From Clostridium niameyense (GTDB lineage: Bacteria; Bacillota; Clostridia; Clostridiales; Clostridiaceae), in assembly GCF_001243045.1 (NCBI RefSeq), contig NZ_LN849007.1:524989-588988 (forward strand): a stretch of DNA of 64,000 bases. The letters are read 5' to 3'. The translations under genes and the position numbers were made by a program. The notes under the pieces were generated by a model. It saw nothing but the letters and a program-made list of their open reading frames with translations, searched no databases and was not told where the DNA came from. Shown one piece after another: positions 38,103 to 48,726 of this stretch (positions within the stretch are counted from its first letter, which is position 1; every line of letters begins with the position of its first letter).

Positions 38103-38705
38103 ATGACTGAAATAACATTAGAAAAAATTGATATTATAAGAGAGAGGACAGGAGTAACTTATACAGCGGCAAAGGAAGCTTTAGAAGCTTGTAATGGAAA
38201 TGTAGTAGATGCATTGGTTTATATTGAAAATAAAGAAAAAGAAGAAAAAGATAATATATATACTACTAAAGATGAATTTGTAAAATGGATAAAAGATACT
38301 ATAAATAAAGGCAATGTAACTAGAATAAAAATAAAGAAAGATGATAAAACTATAGTGGACATACCAGTAAATGCAGGTATAGCAGCTACAGCTGTAGCTG
38401 CATTGATATGGGCACCATTACTTGGAATAGGTATAGCAGCAGCTTTATTTACAAAGGTAACTATAGAAATAACAAAAGAAGATGGTTCTGTAGAAGTAGT
38501 AAACAAAATAATAAAATGTACAGCTAAAGATATAAAAGAAACTGTACAAAATAAGACCTCAGATATAAAAGAAAAATTTACAAACAAGATGAGTTCAGAA
38601 GATGGTAATTTAGATGAACATGTATATAGTTATACAGTAAAATTTGATGATGAAGAAGCAGATAAAGAAGAAACAGATAATGAAAAGACTGATGAAGATA
38701 AGTAA
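38103..38705 (+). CDS. UBA-like domain plus DUF4342 protein
   Basis: A 200-residue protein. Residues 1-45 look like a UBA/TS-N helix bundle, as in EF-Ts (IDIIRERTGVTYTAAKEALE). Residues 60-140 match DUF4342, with a Gly/Ala-rich hydrophobic segment (about 90-118) that could enter the membrane, then an acidic C-terminal tail rich in Glu, Asp and Lys. No enzymatic motif is seen. It begins 2 bases after recO, so it is likely co-transcribed. Function unknown. Confidence 0.82.
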   Translation: MTEITLEKIDIIRERTGVTYTAAKEALEACNGNVVDALVYIENKEKEEKDNIYTTKDEFVKWIKDTINKGNVTRIKIKKDDKTIVDIPVNAGIAATAVAALIWAPLLGIGIAAALFTKVTIEITKEDGSVEVVNKIIKCTAKDIKETVQNKTSDIKEKFTNKMSSEDGNLDEHVYSYTVKFDDEEADKEETDNEKTDEDK

Positions 38706-38730
38706 AGAGCTATAATTTATATATACTTAA

Positions 38731-38761
38731 AAATCAGCAGTTTAAAGCTGCTGATTTTTTG
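38731..38761 (+). terminator. Terminator ending the era-recO operon
   Basis: AAATCAGCAG pairs with CTGCTGATTT over a 7-base loop, followed by T-rich sequence. Confidence 0.9.
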
Positions 38762-38943
38762 AATTTATTTTTTAAAAAAATAATGAAAAAATGGCGTAAT
38801 AGGAAGAAAAAAATAATAAGCATAACATAATTTTAAATAAATAAGCATAAATCGTAAAAGTGCTATACTATTTATTGAAAAATAGTGGTATAATATATAT
38901 AGTTTAGTTTTATAATTTTAATAATTACTATATAAGGAAGAGG

Positions 38944-39585
38944 GTGAATACTATCAAGTTATCTGAAAGACAAGAACAAATAGTAGAACTAGTAAAAAAG
39001 AATGAACCGATAACAAGTGAAAATTTGGCTACTCATTTAGGGGTAACTAGAGCAGCATTAAGACCTGATTTGGCTATATTAACAATGATAGGAATATTAG
39101 AGGCAAAACCTAAAGTAGGATATATTTATTCTCATAAGCCTTCATATAGCTTTTTACAAGATTATATAGAAAGTATAGTAGTAAAAAATATAATGTCAGA
39201 TCCAATTATGGTTGAAGAAAGTACAACAGTATATGATTCTATATTACATTTATTTCTAAATGATGTAGGTACAATTTTTATTCATAATGATGGTATATTA
39301 GTGGGTGCTGTATCGAGAAAAGACTTTTTAAAGATAGCCATGGGTGGAACAGATATGCATAAAGTTCCAGTAGGTATAATAATGACAAGGATGCCTAATA
39401 TAGTTTATGTAGACAAAGAAGATAATGCATATGTGGCAGCACAAAAGATAATAGATCATGAGGTAGATAGTTTACCAGTAGTTGATAAAGTGGTTAAAAA
39501 TGGTAAAGAAGAGCTAAAAATAATAGGTAAAGTTTCAAAAACAAATATAACTAGACTATTTGTTAAATTGGGGGAAAATTCCTAA
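38944..39585 (+). CDS. CcpN-like transcription regulator (HTH plus two CBS domains)
   Basis: A 213-residue regulator with an N-terminal winged helix (about 1-60; SERQEQIVELVKKNEPITSENLATHLGVTRAALRPDL) and two CBS domains (about 75-135 and 145-205) that usually bind adenine nucleotides. Bacillus CcpN has the same design and represses gluconeogenic genes, and its gene is followed by the PPDK regulatory protein. Here ppdK itself follows directly. GTG 38944 is the start, with AAGGAAG before it. A TATAAT at 38889-38894 may be a -10 box, though I see no good -35. Confidence 0.9.
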   Translation: MNTIKLSERQEQIVELVKKNEPITSENLATHLGVTRAALRPDLAILTMIGILEAKPKVGYIYSHKPSYSFLQDYIESIVVKNIMSDPIMVEESTTVYDSILHLFLNDVGTIFIHNDGILVGAVSRKDFLKIAMGGTDMHKVPVGIIMTRMPNIVYVDKEDNAYVAAQKIIDHEVDSLPVVDKVVKNGKEELKIIGKVSKTNITRLFVKLGENS

Positions 39586-39589
39586 GGTC

Positions 39590-39633
39590 TTTTGTTTAAA
39601 ACAGATAATAATTATCTGATCATATAAACAAAA
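39590..39633 (+). promoter_or_regulatory. Nested palindrome upstream of ppdK, candidate operator or attenuator
   Basis: CAGATAAT-A-ATTATCTG (39602-39618) is a perfect 8-1-8 palindrome. It is flanked by TTTTGTTTA (39590-39598) and its complement TAAACAAAA (39625-39633), giving a two-part hairpin. It begins 5 bases after the regulator stop and ends about 20 bases before the ppdK start. No T-run follows. Confidence 0.55.
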
Positions 39634-39654
39634 TTATAAGAGGGGATGTTTACA

Positions 39655-42288
39655 ATGGAAAATAAAAAGTATGTTTATCTTTTTAGTCAAGGAAATGCAA
39701 AGATGAGAAATCTTTTAGGGGGCAAAGGAGCTAACTTGGCCGAAATGACTATTCTAGGAATACCTGTTCCATCAGGATTTACAGTGACTACAGAGGCTTG
39801 TTTACAATATTATGAAGATGGAAAGAAATTAAATAATCATATAATAGATGAAATTATAGGGGCTATGAAGGATATAGAGAATAAAACTAATAAAAAGTTT
39901 GGAAGTAAAGAAAATCCTTTATTAGTTTCTGTAAGATCTGGGGCTAGAGTTTCTATGCCAGGTATGATGGATACTATATTAAATTTAGGATTAAATGATG
40001 AAACTGTAATAGCTTTATCAAAGCTCACAAATAATGAAAGATTTGCATATGATTCTTACAGAAGATTCATTCAAATGTTTTCAGATGTAGTTATGGGAAT
40101 AGACAAGAGAGAGTTTGAAGACGTACTTGATGATATGAAAGAGACTAAAAATGTTAAATATGATACAGATTTAACAACAGAAGATTTAAAAGAGGTAGTA
40201 GTTAAATTTAAAGAAATCTACAAAAAAGAAATAAAAGAAGATTTTCCACAAGATCCCAAAGAACAGTTACTATCATCAGTAACAGCAGTATTTAGATCTT
40301 GGGATAATCCAAGAGCTATAGTATATAGAAGATTAAATGATATACCAGGTGATTGGGGTACAGCAGTAAATGTTCAAGCTATGGTATTTGGAAATATGGG
40401 AAATACTTCAGGAACTGGTGTTGCATTTACAAGAAATCCTGCCACTGGTGAAAACGAAATATTTGGTGAATATTTAATAAATGCGCAAGGTGAAGACGTT
40501 GTAGCTGGAATAAGAACACCTCAACCTATATCAAAATTAGAAAAAGAATTACCAGAGTGTTACAAACAATTTAGAGATATAGCTAAGAAATTAGAAAGCC
40601 ATTACAAAGATATGCAGGACATGGAATTTACTATAGAACAAGGCAAGTTATATTTCTTGCAAACAAGAAATGGTAAAAGAACAGCACAAGCCGCATTAAA
40701 AATAGCAGTAGATTTAGTAGAAGAAGGTTTACTAACTCAAGAGGAGGCTTTATTAAAAGTAGAGCCAAAACAATTAGATACACTACTACACCCTAATTTT
40801 GATGAGAATGAATTAAAAAATTCTAATCCTATAGCAAAAGGACTTCCAGCTTCACCGGGAGCTGCTTGTGGTAGAATTTATTTTACAGCTGAAGAAGCTA
40901 AAGCTCATCATGATAAAGGAGAAAAAGTAATTTTAGTCAGACTTGAAACATCCCCTGAGGATATAGAAGGAATGATAGCTGCAGAGGGCATACTTACTAT
41001 AAGAGGAGGAATGACATCTCATGCAGCAGTTGTAGCTAGAGGTATGGGAACATGCTGTGTAGCAGGTTGTGGAGATTTAAATGTAAATGAAGAAGGAAAA
41101 TACTTTAAAGCTTTAGGAAAAACTTATAAAGAAGGCGAATATATCTCACTTGATGGAAGTACAGGAAAAGTTTATGGAGAAGCTATAAAAACAGTAGCTC
41201 CAGCTATCAGTGGATACTTTGGAAGATTTATGGAATGGGCAGATGAAGTAAGAGCATTAAAAGTTAGAACAAATGCAGATACTCCAAAGGATGCTTCTCA
41301 AGCAGTAAGTTTTGGTGCAGAAGGAATAGGGCTTTGTAGAACAGAGCACATGTTCTTTAAAGAAGAAAGAATACCTGCTGTTAGAGAAATGATACTTTCA
41401 AAAACAGAGAAACAAAGAAGAAAAGCTTTGGAAAAACTTTTACCAATGCAAAGAGAAGATTTTATAGGACTTTACGAGGCTATGGGCGAAAAAGCTGTAA
41501 ATATAAGATTATTAGATCCGCCACTACATGAATTCTTACCCAAAAATGATGAAGATATTAACAGTCTAGCAAAGGAAATGGGCATAACCTTTGAAGAAGT
41601 AAAAGAAGCTGTAGTATCATTACACGAATTTAACCCAATGATGGGTCATAGAGGATGTCGTTTAGCAGTATCTTATCCTGAAATAGCAGAAATGCAAACA
41701 ACTGCTATAATACAAGCAGCTATAGAAGTTACAAAGAGTAAAAATATAACTATAAAACCAGAAATAATGATACCATTAATTGGCGAAGTAAAAGAAATGA
41801 AGTATGTAAAGGATGTAGTAGTAGAAACAGCAAATAGAGTTATAGAAAATGCTAATATAGAGATGAAGTATCAAGTAGGAACTATGATAGAAATACCAAG
41901 AGCAGCACTTACTGCGGATGAAATAGCTAAAGAAGCAGAATTTTTCTCATTTGGAACTAATGATTTAACACAAATGACTTTTGGATTCTCAAGAGATGAC
42001 GCTGCTAAATTCTTAAACGATTACTATGACAAAAAGATATATGAATTTGATCCATTCCAAAGAATAGATCAAACTGGTGTAGGAAAACTTGTAGAAATGG
42101 CAGTAAAACTAGGAAAACAAACAAGACCAGATATAAAATTAGGAATATGCGGAGAACATGGTGGAGATCCATCATCTATTGAATTCTGTCATAATGTAGG
42201 ATTAAATTATGTATCCTGTTCACCATATAGAGTTCCACTAGCTAGATTAGCAGCAGCACAAGCTCAAATTAAAAATCCTAGAAAATAA
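39655..42288 (+). CDS. ppdK: Pyruvate, phosphate dikinase
   Basis: An 877-residue enzyme interconverting pyruvate + ATP + Pi and PEP + AMP + PPi, glycolytic or gluconeogenic in clostridia. The N-terminal nucleotide domain starts VYLFSQGNAKMRNLLGGKGANLAEM. The swivelling phosphohistidine domain has RGGMTSHAAVVARGMG (catalytic His about residue 455). The TIM-barrel PEP domain has GICGEHGGDPSSIEF with the catalytic Cys near residue 830. ATG 39655 is chosen since the AGAGGGGA site covers the earlier ATG 39646. Preceded by a CcpN-like regulator and a palindrome. Confidence 0.98.
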   Translation: MENKKYVYLFSQGNAKMRNLLGGKGANLAEMTILGIPVPSGFTVTTEACLQYYEDGKKLNNHIIDEIIGAMKDIENKTNKKFGSKENPLLVSVRSGARVSMPGMMDTILNLGLNDETVIALSKLTNNERFAYDSYRRFIQMFSDVVMGIDKREFEDVLDDMKETKNVKYDTDLTTEDLKEVVVKFKEIYKKEIKEDFPQDPKEQLLSSVTAVFRSWDNPRAIVYRRLNDIPGDWGTAVNVQAMVFGNMGNTSGTGVAFTRNPATGENEIFGEYLINAQGEDVVAGIRTPQPISKLEKELPECYKQFRDIAKKLESHYKDMQDMEFTIEQGKLYFLQTRNGKRTAQAALKIAVDLVEEGLLTQEEALLKVEPKQLDTLLHPNFDENELKNSNPIAKGLPASPGAACGRIYFTAEEAKAHHDKGEKVILVRLETSPEDIEGMIAAEGILTIRGGMTSHAAVVARGMGTCCVAGCGDLNVNEEGKYFKALGKTYKEGEYISLDGSTGKVYGEAIKTVAPAISGYFGRFMEWADEVRALKVRTNADTPKDASQAVSFGAEGIGLCRTEHMFFKEERIPAVREMILSKTEKQRRKALEKLLPMQREDFIGLYEAMGEKAVNIRLLDPPLHEFLPKNDEDINSLAKEMGITFEEVKEAVVSLHEFNPMMGHRGCRLAVSYPEIAEMQTTAIIQAAIEVTKSKNITIKPEIMIPLIGEVKEMKYVKDVVVETANRVIENANIEMKYQVGTMIEIPRAALTADEIAKEAEFFSFGTNDLTQMTFGFSRDDAAKFLNDYYDKKIYEFDPFQRIDQTGVGKLVEMAVKLGKQTRPDIKLGICGEHGGDPSSIEFCHNVGLNYVSCSPYRVPLARLAAAQAQIKNPRK

Positions 42289-42292
42289 ATAT

Positions 42293-42324
42293 AAAAGCCT
42301 GAATTTTAATATTCAGGCTTTTTA
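42293..42324. terminator. Bidirectional terminator between ppdK and CotS-type gene
   Basis: AAAAGCCTGAAT pairs with ATTCAGGCTTTTT over a 6-base loop. The right arm overlaps the last codons of the convergent gene at 42306-43373. Confidence 0.92.
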
Positions 42325-43373
42325 AATTTATCTTCTATATATTTACCCAATATATAGGAAAATTTAATTTGTTTTTCAGTATCCTGTATAGACTTATTTA
42401 GTATTTTTTGAAATGATTTCTTATTGCATTTAGTTATATTCTTATAATAATCTCTTGATATTTTCCAGAATTTCTGTGGGAAAGATAAATAGCTTAATAT
42501 ATATTTATATTCATCAAAATTTAAAGGATTTAATTTATTATAAGTATCTAGTAATTCTATAGTTAAATTTGCATTCCAATTGGTAGAAGATCTTCTTAGA
42601 ATTCTTCTCAAAAAGTAGGATATATCATGTACCCTAAAATCTTTAGCGCATTTATCAAAATCTATCACCCATATATTACTTGTATCATCTATTATAATAT
42701 TTTTATTTACATAATCCAGATGGCATAAACATCTAGATAAATTATCTGGATTAATAGTAGAAGCTATTTTTACAGAAGTTTTTGCCAGTAACAGGTTAAG
42801 ATCAAAATTATTTATAAAAGTGTTAGAAAATTTGTCTTGATATTTAAAGGCATAATTATAACATTTTAGCATTTGATTTAGATGTTTCTCATAGGATAAA
42901 TATATATTATCTTTTTTTTCTTTTCGGTATCCACCTTTTATAGGAATAAATTTTTCAGCACAATTATGCATTTTACTTAAATTTTCCATAGAATAAAAAA
43001 TATGTTCTTTTTTATCATAATCACATTTTTCCCCTAATATCCATGGGGTAAGTATAAAAAGCATATTATTTAAATTTACAAATCGACCGTTATTTTTATT
43101 AGGTAATATTCTAGGAACATTTATGTTATGTCTATAGAGCCATTCCATAGAAGAATACACAAATAAAAGTTCCTCTTCTTTAAAATAAACTTTTTTAAGA
43201 CAATAATTTTTGTCATTATGAGAAACTTTGTATACGGCACGTTGTTTATCAGTATTTTTAAATTTAATCTGTGAAATAGTGGAATCTTCTAAATTATATT
43301 CAGGAAGGATGTATTTTTTTACATTTTCTTCAGATAATAAACTTATATTAAATGACTTAGACTTATAAGCCAT
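42306..43373 (-). CDS. CotS family spore coat protein (kinase-like)
   Basis: A 355-residue protein with the aminoglycoside-phosphotransferase/choline-kinase fold of the Bacillus CotS-CotI-YtaA family. Kinase-like landmarks include CLCHLDYVNKNIIID (H-x-D-x4-N) and VIDFDKCAKDFRVHDISYFLR (D-F-D). The catalytic-loop Asp and metal-binding Asp are both present, so phosphotransfer is possible. CotI-type members phosphorylate a coat polypeptide. No partner coat gene is adjacent. Its 3' end lies within the shared terminator. Confidence 0.88.
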   Translation of the reverse strand: MAYKSKSFNISLLSEENVKKYILPEYNLEDSTISQIKFKNTDKQRAVYKVSHNDKNYCLKKVYFKEEELLFVYSSMEWLYRHNINVPRILPNKNNGRFVNLNNMLFILTPWILGEKCDYDKKEHIFYSMENLSKMHNCAEKFIPIKGGYRKEKKDNIYLSYEKHLNQMLKCYNYAFKYQDKFSNTFINNFDLNLLLAKTSVKIASTINPDNLSRCLCHLDYVNKNIIIDDTSNIWVIDFDKCAKDFRVHDISYFLRRILRRSSTNWNANLTIELLDTYNKLNPLNFDEYKYILSYLSFPQKFWKISRDYYKNITKCNKKSFQKILNKSIQDTEKQIKFSYILGKYIEDKFKKPEY

Positions 43374-43533
43374 AAGAACACTCCTTAAAAAATATTTCTT
43401 CTATAATGATATTATTGAAATCTATATATTATACATTTCAATAAAAAAAGGAGTTAGAAAATTAATATAGAATTAATTAATAAAAATAGTTATTTAATAA
43501 TTTGGTGATTTAAATGTTTAAAGGATGATAATT

Positions 43534-44562
43534 ATGAGTATAAGAGAAGGTATAGAAAAAAATGAAAAGCTAATATTAAATAGTAAGGCATGTTTAGTGG
43601 TGGATTCTAAGGGAAGAGATAGGAAAGAAAAAAAAGATGAAATAAGAACAGATTTTATGCTAGATAGAGATAGAATTATCCATAGCAAATCTTTCAGGCG
43701 ACTTAAACACAAAACTCAAGTTTATATAAAAACCTCAGGGGATCATTATAGAACTAGACTTACTCATACTCTAGAAGTATCCCAAATTGCAAGGACTATA
43801 GGACGTGGAATAGGACTAAATGAAGATTTAATAGAAGCTATAGCATTAGGACACGATATAGGTCATGTAGCTTTTGCACATAATGGAGAAGAAGTTTTAA
43901 ATGAACTTCTGCCAAATGGATTTAAGCATAATGAAAATAGCATAAGAGTTTTAACAAGGATTGAAAAGCAAGGCTTAGGACTAAATTTAACTTATGAAGT
44001 GCTAGATGGAATTCTTCATCATAGTGGATTTTCTAAGAAAACTACTAGGGCTTATACACTGGAAGGACAGGTAGTTAAGTATAGTGATAAAATAGCATAT
44101 GTAAATCACGATATAGATGATTCTATAAGAGCAGGAATTTTACAGATAAAAGATATTCCGATGAATTTACTAGAGTCCCTAGGGGATACTCATGGGAAAA
44201 GAATAGATACATTAGTTACAGACTGTATAGAAAATACTTTAAATAATATAAAGGAAGGAGTTTTAAAAGTATCTTTAAGTGTTAAAAAAGAAGAATGTTT
44301 ATATGAGCTTAGAAGATTTTTATTTGATAATGTGTATAATGGTAATGCATTAAAGGAAGAAAGAGAAAAAGCGAAGTTTATATTAAGGCAAGTTTTTAGT
44401 TATTTTATGAAAAATCCTGATAGGATGCCAGAACTTTATAAAAATATAGCAAAAGAAGAAGGGTTATCTATTGGGGTATCAGATTATATATCTGGCATGA
44501 GTGACGATTATTGTTTATATTTATTTAATAATATATATGTTCCTAAAATAGTATTATACTAA
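43534..44562 (+). CDS. dgt: Deoxyguanosinetriphosphate triphosphohydrolase-like (dGTPase) protein
   Basis: A 342-residue HD-domain enzyme that hydrolyses dNTPs to nucleoside and triphosphate. HD motif residues are visible in [39 protein letters not shown] and [14 protein letters not shown]. The N-terminal [24 protein letters not shown] is the family signature. ATG 43534 is preferred to 43525 because AAAGGATG (43520-43527) covers the latter. In many clostridia this gene precedes dnaG, as here. Confidence 0.94.
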   Translation: MSIREGIEKNEKLILNSKACLVVDSKGRDRKEKKDEIRTDFMLDRDRIIHSKSFRRLKHKTQVYIKTSGDHYRTRLTHTLEVSQIARTIGRGIGLNEDLIEAIALGHDIGHVAFAHNGEEVLNELLPNGFKHNENSIRVLTRIEKQGLGLNLTYEVLDGILHHSGFSKKTTRAYTLEGQVVKYSDKIAYVNHDIDDSIRAGILQIKDIPMNLLESLGDTHGKRIDTLVTDCIENTLNNIKEGVLKVSLSVKKEECLYELRRFLFDNVYNGNALKEEREKAKFILRQVFSYFMKNPDRMPELYKNIAKEEGLSIGVSDYISGMSDDYCLYLFNNIYVPKIVLY

Positions 44563-44833
44563 TTGTTATAATATTACAAAAAAGTATAAAAATCGTATTC
44601 TAATAGGTGAACTATAATATAAAAAATGTAAAAATACAATATCTTTATAAAAATTATACATTTTTGAAGGAAATTTATCATTTATAAAGAATATATATAT
44701 ATAAGTTTATAGTACAATTTAAAAAAACATTTAATTTATTAGAAGGAAAAAAGTAATTTTTGTCGAATATATTAATTTTGCCTAAGTATTTTTTGATTTT
44801 ATTAAAATATAAAAAGTAAGGTGGGAGTAATTA

Positions 44834-46603
44834 TTGATATCGGAAGATGTCATTCAGAGGGTAAAAGATGAAAATGATATAGTGGAAGTTATATCAGAGG
44901 ATGTAAAGCTTAAAAGAGCGGGAAGAAATTATTTTGGATTATGTCCTTTTCATCATGAAAAAACGCCTTCATTTAGTGTATCACAAGACAAACAAATATA
45001 TAAATGTTTTGGATGTGGTGAAGTAGGAAATGTTATAACTTATACAATGAAGACTAAAAATCTTAGTTTTCCGGAAGCTATAAAGTTATTAGCAGATAGA
45101 GTTAACATAGATATAGATATTGACGGTAAAGGGAATGAAAAAAATACATTTAAAAATAAAATGTATAAAATAAATGTAGATGCTGCTAGATATTTTTTCG
45201 GAAATCTTATAAAAAATAAAAAAGCAGTGAATTATTTTTTAAATAGAGGGGTTACTGGAAAAACTATAAAAAGATTTGGTTTAGGCTATGCTAAAGATAA
45301 TTGGGATGGTACTTTAAGTTACCTTAAAAATAAAGGTTACAAAGAACAAGATATTTTAGAGGCAGGTTTGGCTGTAAGGGGAAGAAATAATTCTTGTTAT
45401 GATAGATTTAGAAATAGAGTTATATTTCCAGTTTTCGATTATAAAGGTAGAGTTATAGGATTTGGTGGTAGAGTACTTGATGATTCTAAACCTAAGTATT
45501 TAAATTCCCCAGAAACATACGTATTTAAAAAAGGTACTAACTTATATGGATTAAATTATGCCATTAAGCAAAGGACTAGAAATTTAATAATAGTAGAAGG
45601 ATATATGGATTGTATAACCTTACATCAATATGGAATAGAAAATGTAGTAGCTTCATTAGGTACAGCTTTAACTATGAATCAAGGAAGGCTTTTAAAAAGA
45701 TATGCAGACAGAGTTATAATATCCTATGACGCTGATGTCGCAGGACAGGCAGCTACAATGAGAGGTCTTCAGATATTAAAAGAAGTTGGACTTGAAGTTA
45801 GAATTTTAACTGTACCAGAAGGAAAAGATCCAGATGAATTTGTAAGGAATAATGGTAAAGAAGCTTATTTAGAGCTTGTAGATAAAGCCCTTCCACTTAT
45901 AGAATATAAAATAGAAATGGCTAAAAAGAATATAAATTTTAATAATCCTCATCATATTGCAAAATATGCAGAAAAAGTTATAAATATTACAACCCCATTA
46001 GAACCAGTAGAAAGAGACTTGTACATAAAGAAGTTAGCAGAAGAAACGAATATAAAAATTCAGACTTTATATGACCAATTAAATGATAAAATTAAAAAAT
46101 CTGGAGAAAATTCTGAAAAAATGAATAGGTTAGCATCTTTTGGACAAAAATTATATTTAGAACCAGCTTATATAACAGCTGAAAGACTTGTTTTACAGGT
46201 TATGTTCAATAATAAAGATGTTTATGACAACATAATAAATAATTTAAAAGAGGAAGAGTTAGCATTAGAAAGTCATAAAAAGATATATAAATATATAACT
46301 GAAAATATAGAGTGTGAAGATATAGAAAAAAGAAAAATTCAGATAGAGGCTAAATGCGATAAGCAAGAGGAAACTTCGAAGGAATGGATTAAAATATTAG
46401 ATACTGAGTTTATGTATGATGAAGAAAAAATAGAAGAGATAATAAAGGATTCAATTAAGAGTATAAAAAAGTATCAATTAGAAAAAGACAAAAAAGAGCT
46501 TATGGATAAAATAAAGCAACTAGAAAAAGAGGGCAAATATAAAGAATCTATAGATATATCTCAAAAACTTGTGAAGTTGCAGAAAACTATAGCTAATATG
46601 TAA
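44834..46603 (+). CDS. dnaG: DNA primase
   Basis: A 589-residue primase. The N-terminal zinc domain has [15 protein letters not shown] and CFGCGEVGN. The core has the TOPRIM motifs [13 protein letters not shown] and [11 protein letters not shown], and the C-terminal domain for DnaB contact is coiled-coil rich ([19 protein letters not shown]). Start TTG 44834 with AAGGTGGGAG at 44818-44827. It is followed by sigA after 25 bases, the macromolecular synthesis operon order. Confidence 0.97.
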   Translation: MISEDVIQRVKDENDIVEVISEDVKLKRAGRNYFGLCPFHHEKTPSFSVSQDKQIYKCFGCGEVGNVITYTMKTKNLSFPEAIKLLADRVNIDIDIDGKGNEKNTFKNKMYKINVDAARYFFGNLIKNKKAVNYFLNRGVTGKTIKRFGLGYAKDNWDGTLSYLKNKGYKEQDILEAGLAVRGRNNSCYDRFRNRVIFPVFDYKGRVIGFGGRVLDDSKPKYLNSPETYVFKKGTNLYGLNYAIKQRTRNLIIVEGYMDCITLHQYGIENVVASLGTALTMNQGRLLKRYADRVIISYDADVAGQAATMRGLQILKEVGLEVRILTVPEGKDPDEFVRNNGKEAYLELVDKALPLIEYKIEMAKKNINFNNPHHIAKYAEKVINITTPLEPVERDLYIKKLAEETNIKIQTLYDQLNDKIKKSGENSEKMNRLASFGQKLYLEPAYITAERLVLQVMFNNKDVYDNIINNLKEEELALESHKKIYKYITENIECEDIEKRKIQIEAKCDKQEETSKEWIKILDTEFMYDEEKIEEIIKDSIKSIKKYQLEKDKKELMDKIKQLEKEGKYKESIDISQKLVKLQKTIANM

Positions 46604-46628
46604 TAGGATCGAAAGGAGGCTATATTTC

Positions 46629-47723
46629 ATGAAAGAAAAAAAGGATAGTAAAAATGTTCAAAAAGATAAAAAAGAAAAAATGAAGTTAGTTAGACGACTT
46701 ATTGAAAAAGGTAAGAAAAGTGGAAACTTAACTTATAAAGAAATAATGGATGAATTAGAAGAAATAGATTTAGGTCCTGAGCAAATAGAAAAAATATATG
46801 AAGTTTTAGAGTCTATGGGTGTAGAAGTTGTAGGGGACATAAATGAGATAGATGTAAAGGAAGAGGATATGGATTTATCTGTACCAGAAGGTATTGCTAT
46901 AGATGATCCAGTAAGAATGTACTTAAAAGAAATAGGAAAAGTATCTCTTTTAACACCAGAGGAAGAAATAGAATTGGCTAAAAGAATAAATGAAGGAGAT
47001 ATGGCAGCTAAAAAGAAGTTAGCAGAGGCCAATTTAAGACTTGTAGTAAGTATAGCTAAAAGATATGTAGGTAGAGGAATGCTATTTTTAGACTTAATAC
47101 AAGAAGGAAATTTAGGATTAATAAAAGCAGTAGAAAAGTTTGATTATACAAAAGGATATAAATTTAGTACTTATGCTACTTGGTGGATAAGGCAGGCAAT
47201 TACAAGAGCTATTGCAGACCAAGCAAGAACTATAAGAATACCGGTTCATATGGTTGAAACTATAAATAAATTAATAAGGGTATCAAGACAGTTACTTCAG
47301 GAACTTGGAAGAGAACCTCAACCAGAAGAAGTAGCTAAGGTTATGGAAATGCCAGTAGATAAAGTTAGAGAAATCACAAAGATAGCTCAAGAACCAGTAT
47401 CATTAGAAACACCAATAGGTGAAGAGGAAGATAGTCATCTAGGGGACTTTATACCAGATGATGAAGCGCCAGCGCCAGCAGAAGCTGCAGCCTTTACTAT
47501 GCTAAAAGAACAACTTATAAATGTACTTGATACTTTAACACCAAGAGAAGAAAAAGTATTAAGATTGAGATTTGGATTAGATGATGGAAGGGCAAGAACT
47601 TTAGAGGAAGTTGGTAAGGAGTTTAATGTAACTAGAGAAAGAATAAGACAAATAGAAGCAAAAGCACTAAGAAAATTAAGACATCCAAGTAGAAGTAAAA
47701 AACTTAAAGATTATTTAGATTAA
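46629..47723 (+). CDS. sigA: Primary sigma factor SigA (RpoD)
   Basis: A 364-residue housekeeping sigma factor. Region 1.1 (acidic, 1-85), 1.2 ([29 protein letters not shown]), region 2 with the -10-binding core [30 protein letters not shown], region 3, and region 4 with the -35-binding helix ([22 protein letters not shown]). Length is normal for Firmicutes. GAAAGGAGG precedes the start. Many promoters in this window match its TTGACA-17-TATAAT consensus. Confidence 0.99.
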   Translation: MKEKKDSKNVQKDKKEKMKLVRRLIEKGKKSGNLTYKEIMDELEEIDLGPEQIEKIYEVLESMGVEVVGDINEIDVKEEDMDLSVPEGIAIDDPVRMYLKEIGKVSLLTPEEEIELAKRINEGDMAAKKKLAEANLRLVVSIAKRYVGRGMLFLDLIQEGNLGLIKAVEKFDYTKGYKFSTYATWWIRQAITRAIADQARTIRIPVHMVETINKLIRVSRQLLQELGREPQPEEVAKVMEMPVDKVREITKIAQEPVSLETPIGEEEDSHLGDFIPDDEAPAPAEAAAFTMLKEQLINVLDTLTPREEKVLRLRFGLDDGRARTLEEVGKEFNVTRERIRQIEAKALRKLRHPSRSKKLKDYLD

Positions 47724-47724
47724 T

Positions 47725-47750
47725 GCACCATATTAAAGGTGCTTTTTTTT
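47725..47750 (+). terminator. Terminator after sigA
   Basis: GCACC pairs with GGTGC over an 8-base loop, followed by eight T. Confidence 0.85.
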
Positions 47751-47814
47751 ATAGTCATATATGATATAATAATTTGTGTACTATGTGAACAAAACATAAA
47801 GAAAGGGTGATAGA

Positions 47815-48702
47815 ATGAACAAATTTAAACCTATAAGGGGAGCAGGATTATCTTCTATAATAACTAATAGCTTATTTTATAATGCTATAGTAATTATTAC
47901 AATATTATTAGTGGATTCCTATGAAATTGTAGAATTATTAAAGCTATGTGTTATAGGTTTAAATATGTATTTAATTTATTACATATTAATGTATATAACT
48001 ATGGAGTATTACATAGATGATGAAAAGATATATATAAATAGTATATTTGGTCTTAAGAAGGTAAGTATACCAATTAATACAATTCAGTGTTATAGAAAAG
48101 ATGTAGGATATATAAAAAGCATAAGGGTATCTGGTTTTAGCAAATATTATTATGCTATAGGTAGAAATATAATAGATAAGATAGGAAATACCTATATGTA
48201 TGTATCTTCAAATAAAAATATAATATATTTAAAAACAGATAAAATTAATTATGGTATATCTCCAGAAAATATAGATGAATTTGAAAATAAATTAAAGGAA
48301 AGAAATGTATTAGAATCTGATTGGAGTTATAAGATTAGTAAAAATTCTAATGTATTTAAAAATAAGAAATATTTATATCCATTTATTGTTGTAACTATAG
48401 TTACAATAATAATAACTTTAAATCCACTTGTTTTATATCTTTTAAATAAATTACCTAAAAAAATGCCTTTATTATTTAACGCTAAGTTTACACCATTAAC
48501 TTTTGGAACGGGGAAACAATTTGCTTTTAAGCAAATGATATATGGTGCCTTAAATATGGTAATATTTTTTTGTATGTATTATGTATCATATTTTTATTCC
48601 AAATATGATAAGAATTATGCTTATAAATTCTTATATGTACCGTTAGTTTTATCTATATTATTTTTAATAATGCAAATTAGAATACTTTGTGTATATGGTT
48701 AA
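47815..48702 (+). CDS. Membrane protein with bacterial PH-like domain
   Basis: A 295-residue protein with helices at about 18-38, 42-62, 185-205 and two near the C-terminus (about 243-292). The part between the second and third helices (EYYIDDEKIYINSIFGLKKVSIP, then GNTYMYVSSNKN) looks like a bacterial PH domain. The segment MPLLFNAKFTPLTFGTGKQFAF resembles the DUF1648-type loop of related transporter-regulator proteins. No catalytic motif. It sits between sigA and trmK but has a terminator on its left, so it is probably a separate unit. Function unknown. Confidence 0.75.
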   Translation: MNKFKPIRGAGLSSIITNSLFYNAIVIITILLVDSYEIVELLKLCVIGLNMYLIYYILMYITMEYYIDDEKIYINSIFGLKKVSIPINTIQCYRKDVGYIKSIRVSGFSKYYYAIGRNIIDKIGNTYMYVSSNKNIIYLKTDKINYGISPENIDEFENKLKERNVLESDWSYKISKNSNVFKNKKYLYPFIVVTIVTIIITLNPLVLYLLNKLPKKMPLLFNAKFTPLTFGTGKQFAFKQMIYGALNMVIFFCMYYVSYFYSKYDKNYAYKFLYVPLVLSILFLIMQIRILCVYG

Positions 48703-48726
48703 AATAAAATAATTAGGAGTTTTGAT

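Noticed and set aside
44563-44833. Possible small RNA or gene in the gap before dnaG
   Set aside because: AT-rich with simple TA repeats, no hairpin with a T-run and no ribosome-site-linked frame.
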